Positions 7,041-16,287 of a stretch of 64,000 nucleotides of DNA are shown in pieces. Location: the NCBI RefSeq assembly GCF_041321145.1, contig NZ_JBGGWA010000006.1:62001-126000 (forward strand), read 5' to 3'. The translations under genes and the position numbers were made by a program. How positions within the stretch are numbered: the stretch's first letter is position 1; the number at the start of each line of letters is the position of its first letter. The notes under the pieces are model-generated. The model did not search any database. It was not told the DNA's origin and was given only the letters and a program-made list of their open reading frames with translations. Origin of the DNA: Paraburkholderia sp041321145. Lineage in GTDB: Bacteria; Pseudomonadota; Gammaproteobacteria; Burkholderiales; Burkholderiaceae.

Positions 7041-9371
7041 TCAGTCCCCCGCCGGCCAAGGCAATCCCACCGTCGACCAATCCAGCTCCACACCGATGAC
7101 AGACCTTTCACTAGCAAACTGAACCGCCAAAGTGACAGCGATACAAGGCCGCCCACTGGCCAAAGAAAGATAAGGATTACTAGTCACGGCAACCCCCGGC
7201 AATAAAACCGCATTCCGGAAATAGGGCCGATGATCCCATCTGGCATCCCGCGGATTAGCCACAGGACGCAACGAAGCGCCTTCGCTACTCCAGGCCGGCC
7301 CACGCAATTCATGCCCGATCTGCCGCCCCGAATCATTCAGAATAAAGCAGCTCACGCACCGCTCAAGCGTAGCTAAAGAAGCGAACGCCTCCTCCATCAC
7401 CACACCAGCCAGCAAATCACCAGCCGCCCGGCCCAAAGCCAACCGATAAGGCTGCACCTCAGACTCAAACAATGCATGCTGATGCGCCCTCCCGTGGGCA
7501 ATGACATCAAAAGCATCGTCGATCCGCCTATACACCGACTCCGGCGGCGCGATCTCCGCGGCCGGCCGCCCAAGCAAGTACCCCTGCGCAAAATCCACAT
7601 TCGATTCCACTGCGAGAATCAACTCCTCGGTCGTCTCCACGCCCTCGACGACCACCAGCATCCCCGCCTGATGCAACAACGAAACGAGCTTCGGCAAGAT
7701 TGGTTGCTCGGTGCCGTGACTGGTCGCGCGAATCAGTTCGCCGTCGAGCTTCACGAGATCCGGCCGAATCCGGAACAGCCGGTCGAGGTTCGACTGGCCA
7801 GCGCCGAAATCGTCGACGGCGATCAGGAAGCCGTGTTTGCGGTACAAAGCCGCCGCCCGCGACATGTCATCGACGCTGCCGCCATGCGATTCGAGAATCT
7901 CGAGAATCACGCGCTCAGGTTCGAGCCCCGCTGCCCGCGCGATCGTGGCAAGTTGATCGGCATAGCCTTCGGCAATAAAGGTGGCCGGCAAAATGTTGAG
8001 GAACAGCCACGCGTCGCGCGGCAATGACTTGCGCGCATTGCCCAGATGCACGGCGTGGCTCGCGCGATCGAGCGCGCCCTCGTCGTGGGGTGGCTTCGGC
8101 GCGAACAACACCACGGGCGACACCAGCGTGCCGTCGTCCTGCTCGCCGCGCAGCAACGCCTCGAACCCCACCTGCTTCTGATGCGACAGGCTGTAGAGCG
8201 GCTGAAAGTGCGAGGTCAGGTAATAGTCCTCCCATCGATACCGCAGCACCGCCACCCCCTCTTCATGCGCCGCATCGACGAGGCGTTGCAGCGCCGCGAG
8301 CGGCAGCGCGCGCTCGGCGCACACGCGGTTTCTGCCCGAATGCTTGGCGCGCAGCAAGGCTTCGTCCGCTCGATCGAGCAGTACCATGATGCTTTCGCCG
8401 CTCCGATGCTCGGCCACGCCGAAGCTCGCGCTCAGATGGCCGTCCGGGCGCTCGATCGCGGCAATCGCGCCGCGCAGGCGCTCGGCCAGCGCGAGTGCGC
8501 CGGCCAGGCCGTCACGCAGCAACACCGCAAACTCCTCGCCGCCGATCCGGCTCACGCTGTCGTCGGCAGTGGTTTCTTCCATCAGCACCTGGGCGACCTG
8601 GTACAGCGCCTGGTCGCCGACCGCGTGGCCGAAGCGGTCGTTCAGCGATTTGAAGCTGTCGATGTCGAGAAAGATCGCGCTAAACCGCGTCTCGTGCACC
8701 AGGGATTCCAAACGTCGCTCGGCCTGCGTCACGAACGAGCGGCGGTTTTGCAGCCCGGTCAGCGGATCGGTCGCGGCGAGCTGGGCCAGTTGGCTCTCGA
8801 GCAGAAAGTGGTTGCGCCGGAACCGGTAGAAGCCAAAGTGAAACACCGCTGACATCGGCATGCCGATCGCCACGATCCACATCCACGCGACGACCGCGAC
8901 GTCATGCGCATCCGGCGCGCCGAACAGCAACGCGAGCGCCGCCGCATAGAAGAGCGCGCTGCCGACAAAAAAATGCATGGGCGTGAGCCACAGCGGCGCG
9001 GCGCAGATCGGTATCGCCACCATGGCGGGCAGCACCCACAGCAGCGGTTGCTCGACACCCGAGATGTTCAGCGCGAGACCGGCTACCAGCACCAGCGAAT
9101 ACGCGACGCCGATTGCGCCGAACGTCCGGGTCGAGCCGGCGCGGGGAATCCCCAGCACCAGCAGGGCGAGTACCGGCACACAGCCCAGCCGGTAGGCGAG
9201 CGGCATCGCCGGACCGCCGACCAGATTGCGCGCCCCCACGAAGCACAGGAACGCGATCACGGCAAACGCCATCGTCACCGTTGAAAGTGGACGCTGGTGT
9301 TCGAGCGATCGTCGATGGAAGCGATCGCGCAAACTGGAATCGGACAGTCGATTCGTTGAGGTGGAAGGCAT
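7041..9371 (-). CDS. Membrane-bound GGDEF-EAL cyclic-di-GMP protein with C-terminal sensor-like domain
   Basis: 776 aa from ATG 9371; a longer frame would need a TTG start at 9422. The N-terminus has about four to six hydrophobic segments (roughly residues 30-185). A GGDEF domain follows with RIGGEEF (about 277-281) and no RxxD inhibitory site just before it. An EAL domain starts at EALLRG (about 404) and includes DDFGAGQSNL, KLD, VVEGVET and QGYLLGRP. The last 130 residues (CVSCFILNDSGRQIGHE, NPRDARWDHRPYFRNA) resemble the PAS/Cache-like C-terminal domain of YkuI. Both catalytic signatures look intact, so it could make or degrade c-di-GMP. Monocistronic; signal unknown. Confidence 0.87.
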   Translation of the reverse strand: MPSTSTNRLSDSSLRDRFHRRSLEHQRPLSTVTMAFAVIAFLCFVGARNLVGGPAMPLAYRLGCVPVLALLVLGIPRAGSTRTFGAIGVAYSLVLVAGLALNISGVEQPLLWVLPAMVAIPICAAPLWLTPMHFFVGSALFYAAALALLFGAPDAHDVAVVAWMWIVAIGMPMSAVFHFGFYRFRRNHFLLESQLAQLAATDPLTGLQNRRSFVTQAERRLESLVHETRFSAIFLDIDSFKSLNDRFGHAVGDQALYQVAQVLMEETTADDSVSRIGGEEFAVLLRDGLAGALALAERLRGAIAAIERPDGHLSASFGVAEHRSGESIMVLLDRADEALLRAKHSGRNRVCAERALPLAALQRLVDAAHEEGVAVLRYRWEDYYLTSHFQPLYSLSHQKQVGFEALLRGEQDDGTLVSPVVLFAPKPPHDEGALDRASHAVHLGNARKSLPRDAWLFLNILPATFIAEGYADQLATIARAAGLEPERVILEILESHGGSVDDMSRAAALYRKHGFLIAVDDFGAGQSNLDRLFRIRPDLVKLDGELIRATSHGTEQPILPKLVSLLHQAGMLVVVEGVETTEELILAVESNVDFAQGYLLGRPAAEIAPPESVYRRIDDAFDVIAHGRAHQHALFESEVQPYRLALGRAAGDLLAGVVMEEAFASLATLERCVSCFILNDSGRQIGHELRGPAWSSEGASLRPVANPRDARWDHRPYFRNAVLLPGVAVTSNPYLSLASGRPCIAVTLAVQFASERSVIGVELDWSTVGLPWPAGD

Positions 9372-9638
9372 ATTGATAGATATCAGGCTGGTTCCGGTCA
9401 CTCTGCCACTGTATAACGGCAACCGTCTGACAAATATTGATGCCTTGCTCGCAAATAGAAATACGCCCCGGCACGCGAGTTATGGCCGCGCATCGCCGAA
9501 CGGCGTCGTATAGTGCAACGCACCATTCCACGGGGTTGCGCTTGCCTGCGCTATACGCCCTGCTGTCGCCAATGCTTATCGCATCCGCGCACCGCCATGA
9601 AAGCACCGCCACATGCCGCCCCCAGGGCAAAGCAACCC

Positions 9639-10871
9639 TTAGCCATCCTGACGCTCGATAGCATACCGCCGACAATGCTCCAGATACCCCGCTGAATGGC
9701 TACTGACCAGCTCCACGATACTTTTCCAAAGCCACCCTGGCGCGTCGAGCGTCTTCGACCGATTCCTCCGCAATTCAGCAAGCCACGCCTTGCGTTCACC
9801 CCCATCCATCTGCCGCGCATGCGCCCTCCCCACCACCAACGCAAGGAAGCGCGCCGCTCTCATCGCTTCTTCACGGGAAAACTGTTCAATGGTCAGCTTC
9901 ATATCCTGCGGCAGCAACTCCCGAATCACCACCGCGCGATCTGATAGCCGCGCCGCCCGCATCCGCTCGCCGAGCGAAGGCGACAAATGCCGCGCCCCCT
10001 CCACGACCCGCTCCGCGTTATCCCGCGGCATGCGCACGCCTGCATAGCGAGGCGCGGCTGCCTGCGCGGCCTCCTTGATGTCGATCAGGCACAGATCGTC
10101 GCCTTCCAGCGCGGCGCCGTCGATGTCCAGCAGCACCGCATAACGCAAGCGCCCCAGCGAACTGCATCCCTTCACCCAGTACGCCGCGTCGAGCACCTCG
10201 ACAGCGGCGTCGTCGCCGCCGCCGCGCAGCACCGTCGCGAGCCGCGCCAGCGAACCCTTCTCGAACAGCGCCTCGATCTCGCGCCGCTCGCTCTTCGCCA
10301 ACGGCCAGAAACGGGGGCCAAGCGGAATGCTCGGCTCGATATCCTCGATCCGTTCCTCCGCCAGATGACGCCACGAACGGCGCACGGCTTCCTTCATCAC
10401 CACCCTCACCGCCTCGGGCTTCTCCGCATGAATGTCGGCGTCCCCGGCTGCTTCGTCGAAGGCGCGCTCGTAGCCGTCTGCCAACGCTTCCATCATGCGC
10501 ACAGTCGTCACGCCCGGCAGGTCCGAACCGCGCGCGGCCGTCGCCAACGACAGGCCAAGGCGAATCAGGTCGTGCGCGGGGTTGCCGATCACCGTCTGAT
10601 CGAGATCGCGAATCTGGATTTCGACGCGCCCTTGCGCATCGGCAACCGGTCCGAGATTGCCGGTATGGCAATCGCCACATATCCAGATCGCCGGCCCTTC
10701 GGGCAATGTGTGGCTCTCCATTCCGTCGAGCCATTCGTAGAACTTGCTGGTGTTGCCCCGCACATAGGCATGCGCCGAGCGCGCCATTCTGGCATTGCGG
10801 CGCGTGGTCAACAGCGTCTGGCGCGCTTCCGCTCTCGGAAGCTTGTTTCGTGTGATGTTTTTCTTCGGCAT
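9639..10871 (-). CDS. DUF2252 protein, candidate circularly permuted kinase-like fold (copy 1)
   Basis: 410 aa, first of two DUF2252-type proteins in the window (the other is at 55619-56833). ICGDCHTGNLG (residues about 64-74) followed by IRDLDQ (about 87-92) and NPAHDLIRL strongly resembles the catalytic loop and metal-binding loop of aminoglycoside phosphotransferases. The glycine-rich KGCSSLGRLRY (about 234-244), a Lys in IDIKEA (266), RVVE (Glu 291) and a hinge-like VVIRELLP (about 314-321) lie after it, the reverse of the usual kinase order. Substrate unknown, no signal peptide. Transcribed away from the hybrid kinase gene. Confidence 0.8.
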   Translation of the reverse strand: MPKKNITRNKLPRAEARQTLLTTRRNARMARSAHAYVRGNTSKFYEWLDGMESHTLPEGPAIWICGDCHTGNLGPVADAQGRVEIQIRDLDQTVIGNPAHDLIRLGLSLATAARGSDLPGVTTVRMMEALADGYERAFDEAAGDADIHAEKPEAVRVVMKEAVRRSWRHLAEERIEDIEPSIPLGPRFWPLAKSERREIEALFEKGSLARLATVLRGGGDDAAVEVLDAAYWVKGCSSLGRLRYAVLLDIDGAALEGDDLCLIDIKEAAQAAAPRYAGVRMPRDNAERVVEGARHLSPSLGERMRAARLSDRAVVIRELLPQDMKLTIEQFSREEAMRAARFLALVVGRAHARQMDGGERKAWLAELRRNRSKTLDAPGWLWKSIVELVSSHSAGYLEHCRRYAIERQDG

Positions 10872-11330
10872 CGTGTGGTCCGCGTTTTATTGAAGTTCGA
10901 ATCCGGCGTGGCGTCCAACCCTCACCATGCGCCCGTTGGCGCAAGCGAACAAGTGTGTGCAGCACGAACCGCGCCCAATTCTTGTCTGCCTTCCGCGCGC
11001 ATCGTCCAGGCCGCGCTCAAGCCGTTAGACAGGCAATCAAACCGGCGACACCCGCGCTTCTTTCCACGCCAACGCGCTTACGGGAGCAACGCGGGCAAAA
11101 CTTGGGAGGCAGTTCGCGCCGATTGTTCGGCTAAACCCGCAAAGCGCCCTCTGCTGCCTCACCGGCCCGATCTGGTGGCCTACAATTGTCGCTGCCGCCC
11201 GGCCGCTTCGCGCCGGCTCGCGGTGCACGGCAGAAGATTTCATCCCGCCTCCTGCTGAAGATCCACGCGCGTGATGCGCACCGGCAGAGTGGGGACACAC
11301 TCATCGACGTGACCTATGTGGAGCGCAGCA
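10872..11330. other. Divergent intergenic region, no gene recognised
   Basis: About 460 bp between the DUF2252 gene (minus) and the sensor kinase gene (plus). It must hold both promoters. I could not identify convincing -35/-10 pairs, palindromes or a small gene in it; open frames that cross it are extensions or shadows of the flanking genes. Confidence 0.5.
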
Positions 11331-14036
11331 ATGCCATTTCCGGCACAAGACCATGGTTGCCCCGGCTGGAAGGGGGAAATGGCGCGCCGCATCAGCGAAT
11401 TCGACTGGGCCGCGACCGACCTCGGCGCCATCCAGAACTGGCCGCGCAGTCTGACCGCCTCCGTTCAAATGCTGCTCGCCTCGCCCGTGCCCCTCGTGCT
11501 GCTATGGGGCCAATCGGGCTACATGATCTATAACGACGCCTACGCGATATTCGCGGGCGGACGGCATCCGTATCTGCTTGGCTGCCAGGTCGAACACGGC
11601 TGGCCGGAAGTCGCCGAATTCAATCGTCATGTCATGGTCACGTGTCTCGCTGGGGGCACTCTGTCGTATCGCGACAAGCAACTGGTTCTGCTGCGCGAGG
11701 GCAAGCCTGAAGAAGTCTGGATGGACCTCTACTACAGCCCGGTCGCCGACGACACGGGCGCACCTGCGGGCGTGCTCGCGATAGTCGTCGAAACCACCGC
11801 GCGGGTCCTCACCGAACGCTGGCGGCAACGCGCCGAAGCCGAACTGCGCGAGACCAACGAACGGCTGCAACTCGCACTCAATACCGGCGCCGTGCTCGGC
11901 ACGTGGGTGCTCGACGTGCGCACCGGCAGCGTCACCGGTGACGAACGTTTCGCGCGCACCTTTGCGTTTCCACTCGAAGAGGCCACGAAAGGGGTCGAGC
12001 GCAACGCCGCGACGCAAGTGATCCATCCGGACGACCAGGCGCTCAACGATCGTCTGACCCTCGAAGCGATGCGCACCGGTCAGCCGTTTCGCGCCGAGTA
12101 CCGGATTCGGCGGCGGGATGGCGACTATATGTGGGTGCAGGCGAACGGCCAGTGCGAGTTCAACGAACAGGGCGAGCCCACGCGTTTCCCCGGCGTGCTG
12201 ATCGACATTCACGAACGCAAGATCGCTGAACAATCACTGCGCCAGTTGACTGAGACGCTCGAACAGCGGGTCGCCGACGCGGTCGCGGCACAGGCGCTCG
12301 CCGAAGAACAATTGCGCCAGGCTCAGAAAATGGAAGCGATCGGCAGCCTCACAGGCGGCGTCGCGCACGACTTCAATAATGTGCTGCAAGTGATCAACGG
12401 CAATCTGCAGATGCTCGCCGCTGATGCCGGCGACAGTCCGGCCATGCTGCGGCGTTTGTCCGCCGCGACCGATGCCGTCAAACGCGGCGCCAAACTGGCC
12501 GCGCATCTGCTCGCCTTTGCGCGGCGCCAGCCGCTCTCGCCTACCGTGCTCAACCCGCGCCGCCTGCTCGCCGGCATGAGCGAGATGCTGCACCGCGCGC
12601 TCGGTGAAACCGTCAAGATCGAAACGGTGTTGAGCGACGATCTGTGGCATGTGCAAGCCGATCGCAATCAGCTGGAAAACGCGCTGCTCAATCTGGCGAT
12701 CAATGCGCGGGATGCGATGCAAGCCGACGGCACGCTCACCGTGCGCGCGGCGAACCGCGTGCTGGACGCTGCGTTTTGCCACGGCAAGCCGGAACTTTCG
12801 CCGGGCGAATACGTGGTGTTCTCGGTGACCGACACCGGCACCGGCATGAAGCCCGAAATCCTGGAACGCGTGTTCGAGCCGTTCTTCACGACCAAGCCCG
12901 ACGGCCATGGCACCGGCCTCGGCCTGAGCATGGTGTTCGGCTTCGTCAGGCAGAGCGGCGGCCATACCGTGATCGACAGCGAGGAGGGACAAGGCACGAC
13001 CGTCTCCCTGTTCTTCCCGCGCTGCTGCGAGCCGGAAACACCCGAAGCTGTCGATCAAACCGCAGCGCCGGTGGGCGGCGGCGAAACGATTCTGGTCGTC
13101 GAAGACGACGCGGATGTGCGCCTGACCGCCGTTGAAATGCTCGCGCAACTGGGCTACAAAGTGCTGACCGCATCAAGCGCCGACGCAGCGCTCGAATTCG
13201 TCGACAGCGACGTGCCGATCGATCTGCTGTTCACCGACGTGGTGATGCCGGGTAAGGTGAAAAGCGTGGAACTGGCGCAGCGGGCGGCGGCGCGCTCGCC
13301 CGCGGTGCCGACACTCTTCACCTCGGGCTATACGCGCGACGAAATCGTTCATCACGGCAAGCTCGACGCGGGTATCACGCTGCTCTCCAAACCTTACCGG
13401 CGCGACGATCTTGCACGCAAGGTGCGCAGCGTATTGCGCGCCGGAGTCGCCCGAGTCGTCGGCGTGGGCGACGGGCAGATCGCCCCTTGCGTGCCACGCA
13501 AAGCCTACGATCCGGCCAGTGCATCCGAAGCGTCCGGCACGTCGGTGTCGGGGCGACACGAAAGTCTGCACGAGCCCGTTCCTTCACTGGAAAATTCGCC
13601 GGAAAATTCCGTGACCAATTCGCTGCCAGGTTCCATGGCAAGTCCGCCGGTCCATCAGCCCGGCAAGCCGGCTCGCGTGCTGCTCGTCGAAGACGACCTC
13701 GATTCACGCGAAGCACTCAGCGACCTGCTCGGCGCCCTGGGTCTCGATTGCACCGCGGTCGCGAGCGCCGAAGACGCGCTCCCGCTCGTGCCCGCGCAAC
13801 GCTACGACATCCTGTTCACGGATCTCACGTTGCCCGGCATGTCCGGCGACAACCTTGCGCGCGCAGTGCTGCGCCTGCAACCGGATATCCGCGTGCTGCT
13901 GGTATCGGGCTATGGCAAGAGCGCCCAGATCGGCGAGGCCATCCCCGGCGCGCGGCTGCTCGGCAAGCCGCTCGATATCTCGCAGTTGCGGCGCGAACTC
14001 GCCGAGTGGCTCGATCACACGGAAGCGGCATCCTAG
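11331..14036 (+). CDS. Hybrid sensor histidine kinase, PAS-PAS-HisKA-HATPase-REC-REC
   Basis: 901 aa, no membrane segment, so a cytoplasmic sensor. Order: N-terminal PAS-like region (LWGQSGYMIYNDAY, about 60-160), second PAS/PAC (WVLDVRTGSV to FPGVLIDIHER, about 185-297), coiled coil, HisKA with His in GVAHDFNN (about 346), HATPase with NLAINARDAM, DTGTGM and HGTGLGLSM, then two receivers with VVEDDADVR / LFTDVVMPG (Asp about 636) and LVEDDLDSR / LFTDLTLPG (Asp about 831), joined by a low-complexity linker. No Hpt domain or output domain is present, so phosphate must pass to another protein. ATG 11331 has GGAG 7 bp upstream; an in-frame ATG at 11316 is the alternative. Confidence 0.9.
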   Translation: MPFPAQDHGCPGWKGEMARRISEFDWAATDLGAIQNWPRSLTASVQMLLASPVPLVLLWGQSGYMIYNDAYAIFAGGRHPYLLGCQVEHGWPEVAEFNRHVMVTCLAGGTLSYRDKQLVLLREGKPEEVWMDLYYSPVADDTGAPAGVLAIVVETTARVLTERWRQRAEAELRETNERLQLALNTGAVLGTWVLDVRTGSVTGDERFARTFAFPLEEATKGVERNAATQVIHPDDQALNDRLTLEAMRTGQPFRAEYRIRRRDGDYMWVQANGQCEFNEQGEPTRFPGVLIDIHERKIAEQSLRQLTETLEQRVADAVAAQALAEEQLRQAQKMEAIGSLTGGVAHDFNNVLQVINGNLQMLAADAGDSPAMLRRLSAATDAVKRGAKLAAHLLAFARRQPLSPTVLNPRRLLAGMSEMLHRALGETVKIETVLSDDLWHVQADRNQLENALLNLAINARDAMQADGTLTVRAANRVLDAAFCHGKPELSPGEYVVFSVTDTGTGMKPEILERVFEPFFTTKPDGHGTGLGLSMVFGFVRQSGGHTVIDSEEGQGTTVSLFFPRCCEPETPEAVDQTAAPVGGGETILVVEDDADVRLTAVEMLAQLGYKVLTASSADAALEFVDSDVPIDLLFTDVVMPGKVKSVELAQRAAARSPAVPTLFTSGYTRDEIVHHGKLDAGITLLSKPYRRDDLARKVRSVLRAGVARVVGVGDGQIAPCVPRKAYDPASASEASGTSVSGRHESLHEPVPSLENSPENSVTNSLPGSMASPPVHQPGKPARVLLVEDDLDSREALSDLLGALGLDCTAVASAEDALPLVPAQRYDILFTDLTLPGMSGDNLARAVLRLQPDIRVLLVSGYGKSAQIGEAIPGARLLGKPLDISQLRRELAEWLDHTEAAS

Positions 14037-14100
14037 GCGCGGCTACGGCAGGCAACCCTCGTAGTCTTACGGCTCCTCGGATGGCGATCCACTTCACGCC

Positions 14101-14129
14101 TTGACACCCAGACATCGTGACGTCATGAT
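14101..14129 (+). promoter_or_regulatory. Candidate promoter of the GntR-TauE-DUF1634 operon
   Basis: TTGACA at 14101-14106, a 17-bp spacer, and CATGAT at 14124-14129 (4 of 6). The predicted start of transcription falls at about 14136, next to ATG 14137, so the message may be leaderless; no ribosome site is visible before that ATG. Confidence 0.45.
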
Positions 14130-14132
14130 GTC
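14111..14132. promoter_or_regulatory. 22-bp near-perfect palindrome, candidate operator of the GntR regulator
   Basis: GACATC at 14111-14116 pairs with GATGTC at 14127-14132, and the centre is TGACGTCA (14118-14125). 10 of 11 base pairs match. The site fills the space between the candidate -35 and -10 elements of the gntR gene, where a bound dimer would block RNA polymerase. Autoregulation is the natural reading, as is common for UTRA-domain GntR proteins. Confidence 0.55.
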
Positions 14133-14136
14133 CTGG

Positions 14137-14883
14137 ATGAACACGGATCGCAACAGCCAACTCCCCCTCTACGCGCAGGTCGAAGCGGTGCTCGCCGCAA
14201 GGATCGCGGACGGCACCTATCCGCCAGGGGCGCAGTTGCCCAACGAAGCCAGCTTGTTGAGCAGCTTCGGCATCAGCCGCACCACCCTGCAAAAAACCGT
14301 GCAGAACCTGATTACGCGCGGCTTGATCGAAATCCGCCGCGGTAAAGGCACGTTCGTCACCCAGCCGCGCCTTACCCAGCCGCTCACGGAACTGAGCGGT
14401 TTTGTCGAAGATATGCGTGCGCATGGCCGGCATCCGAGCGCCCGACTGCTGGCCAAGCAGATCGACACCGCGAGCGACGCCGTGGCCGGCAAGCTCGCGC
14501 TCGAACCCGGCACGCCGGTCGTCCACATTCAGCGCGTACGCCTCGCCGACGGCACGCCGCTCTCCTTCGACGAAACCTGGCTGCCCATGGACATCGGCGA
14601 AAAGATCGTCGAAAACGATCTGGAGGCCGAGCCGATCTTTACGTTGCTCGAAGAAAAGTACGGCATTCCCCTGATCGAAGCGGAGTACCGGCTCGAAGCA
14701 ATCTCCGCGGGTGAAGCCGTCGCCGGGGCCCTGGAGATCGAGACGGGCAGCCCGATTTTTCTCATCGAGCGCACGTCGTATTGCGACGGAAACCGTCCGG
14801 TCGACTATGAAAAGCTGTACTACCGTGGCGACCAGATCCAGTTCGTCACCCGTTTGGGCCGGCGCAAGCCGCACGGCCAATGA
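14137..14883 (+). CDS. GntR-family regulator with UTRA ligand-binding domain (HutC subfamily)
   Basis: 248 aa from ATG 14137. Winged helix: LPLYAQVEAVLAARI, GAQLPNEASLLSSFGISRTT, then GLIEIRRGKGTFV. C-terminal UTRA domain: PVVHIQRVRLADGTP, SFDETWLP, RLEAISAGE, GSPIFLIERTSYCDG and the terminal PVDYEKLYYRGDQIQF. It should sense a small organic ligand and control the TauE/DUF1634 pair that it overlaps by ATGA. In-frame ATGs at 14125 and 14128 lie inside the palindrome and the likely -10 box, so 14137 is preferred. Confidence 0.85.
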   Translation: MNTDRNSQLPLYAQVEAVLAARIADGTYPPGAQLPNEASLLSSFGISRTTLQKTVQNLITRGLIEIRRGKGTFVTQPRLTQPLTELSGFVEDMRAHGRHPSARLLAKQIDTASDAVAGKLALEPGTPVVHIQRVRLADGTPLSFDETWLPMDIGEKIVENDLEAEPIFTLLEEKYGIPLIEAEYRLEAISAGEAVAGALEIETGSPIFLIERTSYCDGNRPVDYEKLYYRGDQIQFVTRLGRRKPHGQ

Positions 14884-15770
14884 CCGGCGCCGCGGCCGCA
14901 ATGGATTTGAGTTACACGCTGTGGCTCTTCGCCGTGTCGCTCGGGGCAAGCGCGCTCGGCGGCATGCTCGGCATGGCAAGCGGCATTTTTATCGTGCCGA
15001 TCCTGACAATTTTCGGTCACCTCGATATTCACGTCGCGATCGGCGCCAGCATCGTTTCAGTGATCGCCTGCTCGTGCGGCGGCGCCGCGCCGTTTCTGCG
15101 CGGCCGCTTGACCAACGTTCGGCTCGCCGTGGTTCTGGAAACCGCCACCACACTCGGCGCGCTGTCGGGCGTGCTGTTGAGCGGGCTCATTCCGGTGCAC
15201 GTGCTCTTTTTCATTTTCGCGGTCATCCTCCTGCTGTCAGCCCAGCAAATGCTCGCGAGGCGTGCCGATCCGATTGTCAGTGAGCGTGCCGACACGGTGA
15301 GCGCACCTCCGTGGGGCGCGTCATTGCGTCTGGATTCGAGCTATCCGGATCGCGCGCTCGGACGCGACGTCGACTATCGCGTGCAGCGCGTGCCTCTGGG
15401 CCTGTCCCTGATGTACGGCGCAGGACTGATTTCGGCGTTGCTCGGCATCGGCAGCGGCGTCCTCAAGATTCCCGCCATGGATACCGCGCTGCGTTTGCCG
15501 ATCAAGGTTTCGTCGGCCACGTCCAACTTCATGATCGGCGTGACGGCTGCGGCTAGCGCGGGTGCCTACTTTCTGCGCGGCGACATTGTGACGGCGATTG
15601 CCGGCCCGGTGGCGCTCGGCTCGGTTGCCGGCGCGGTGCTTGGCGCGCGCGTCCTCATGCGCGTATCGAACGACAAGTTGCGCGTGCTGTTCGTCGTGAT
15701 GCTCGCGGTGCTCGCCGTGCAAATGCTGCTTGAAGCATTCGGCATCCACCTTTTTGGGGCGTCGGCATGA
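14880..15770 (+). CDS. TauE/SafE-family membrane transporter
   Basis: 296 aa with about eight hydrophobic segments. Two homologous halves, each opening with a conserved glycine-rich turn (ALGGMLGMASGIFIVPIL at about 25-42 and SALLGIGSGVLKIPAM), identify the TauE/SafE (sulfite/organosulfonate exporter) family. A hydrophilic loop of about 45 residues separates the halves. Translation is coupled at both ends by ATGA overlaps, to the GntR gene upstream and the DUF1634 gene downstream. Substrate unknown; family members export or import sulfonates, sulfite or related anions across the inner membrane. Confidence 0.85.
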   Translation: MTGAAAAMDLSYTLWLFAVSLGASALGGMLGMASGIFIVPILTIFGHLDIHVAIGASIVSVIACSCGGAAPFLRGRLTNVRLAVVLETATTLGALSGVLLSGLIPVHVLFFIFAVILLLSAQQMLARRADPIVSERADTVSAPPWGASLRLDSSYPDRALGRDVDYRVQRVPLGLSLMYGAGLISALLGIGSGVLKIPAMDTALRLPIKVSSATSNFMIGVTAAASAGAYFLRGDIVTAIAGPVALGSVAGAVLGARVLMRVSNDKLRVLFVVMLAVLAVQMLLEAFGIHLFGASA

Positions 15771-16126
15771 GCCGCGTCGCGTCGAACGGGGCGCGGCTCG
15801 AACATTGGCTTGCGAGACTCCTGCACTACGGCACATGGGTGGCAACGGGCACAATTGCGACCGGCCTTGCGATGGTCCTTCTCGGCGACCTTGGAAACCG
15901 CCTTGAAGATGCATTGCCGCGCATGCGAATTCCCGCCGGACTGCTTTCCGCGCCGGCCGGCATGCATATCGTGACCCTGGGCATCGCACTTTTCATCCTG
16001 CTGCCGATAATGCGGCTTATATTGATGTTAGGGATGTTCCTGCACCAGCGCGACTACCGGTTCAGCGCGATTGCCGCTCTCGTGCTGCTGATCGTTGCCG
16101 CAGGGTTACTGATCGGTGCAGCTTGA
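15767..16126 (+). CDS. DUF1634-family membrane protein
   Basis: 119 aa with three hydrophobic segments (about 22-40, 65-90 and 98-118) and the signature LLHYGTWVATGTIATGLAM followed by LGIALFILLPIMRLILML and HQRDYRFS. DUF1634 proteins are commonly encoded next to TauE/SafE genes, and here the start overlaps the tauE stop (ATGA). It is therefore best read as an accessory subunit of that transporter. Normal length. Confidence 0.82.
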   Translation: MSRVASNGARLEHWLARLLHYGTWVATGTIATGLAMVLLGDLGNRLEDALPRMRIPAGLLSAPAGMHIVTLGIALFILLPIMRLILMLGMFLHQRDYRFSAIAALVLLIVAAGLLIGAA

Positions 16127-16203
16127 GGTGGGCGGCACGAACGACTCCGGCTAGGATGCCGAGCGCGCGCCGCCCGGCGTTCGATTCGCCGCCGCGCTTT
16201 GTC

Positions 16204-16226
16204 GTTGCTGTAGTTGCTGTAGTTGC
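16204..16226 (+). repeat. Short tandem repeat, 9-bp unit, 2.5 copies
   Basis: GTTGCTGTA twice, then GTTGC, in the gap between the DUF1634 gene and the next small membrane protein. A 6-bp-stem hairpin (GCCGCG / CGCGGC, 16246-16262) follows about 20 bp later. No function is evident. Confidence 0.5.
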
Positions 16227-16287
16227 GTATTGAAGTTGCATTGAAGCCGCGCTTTACGCGGCACTTCTTCCCGTTTCGAGAACGACC

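Noticed and set aside
9372..9422. TTG start of the GGDEF-EAL protein at 9422
   Set aside because: Rare start codon without ribosome site; ATG 9371 precedes the first membrane helix at a normal distance.
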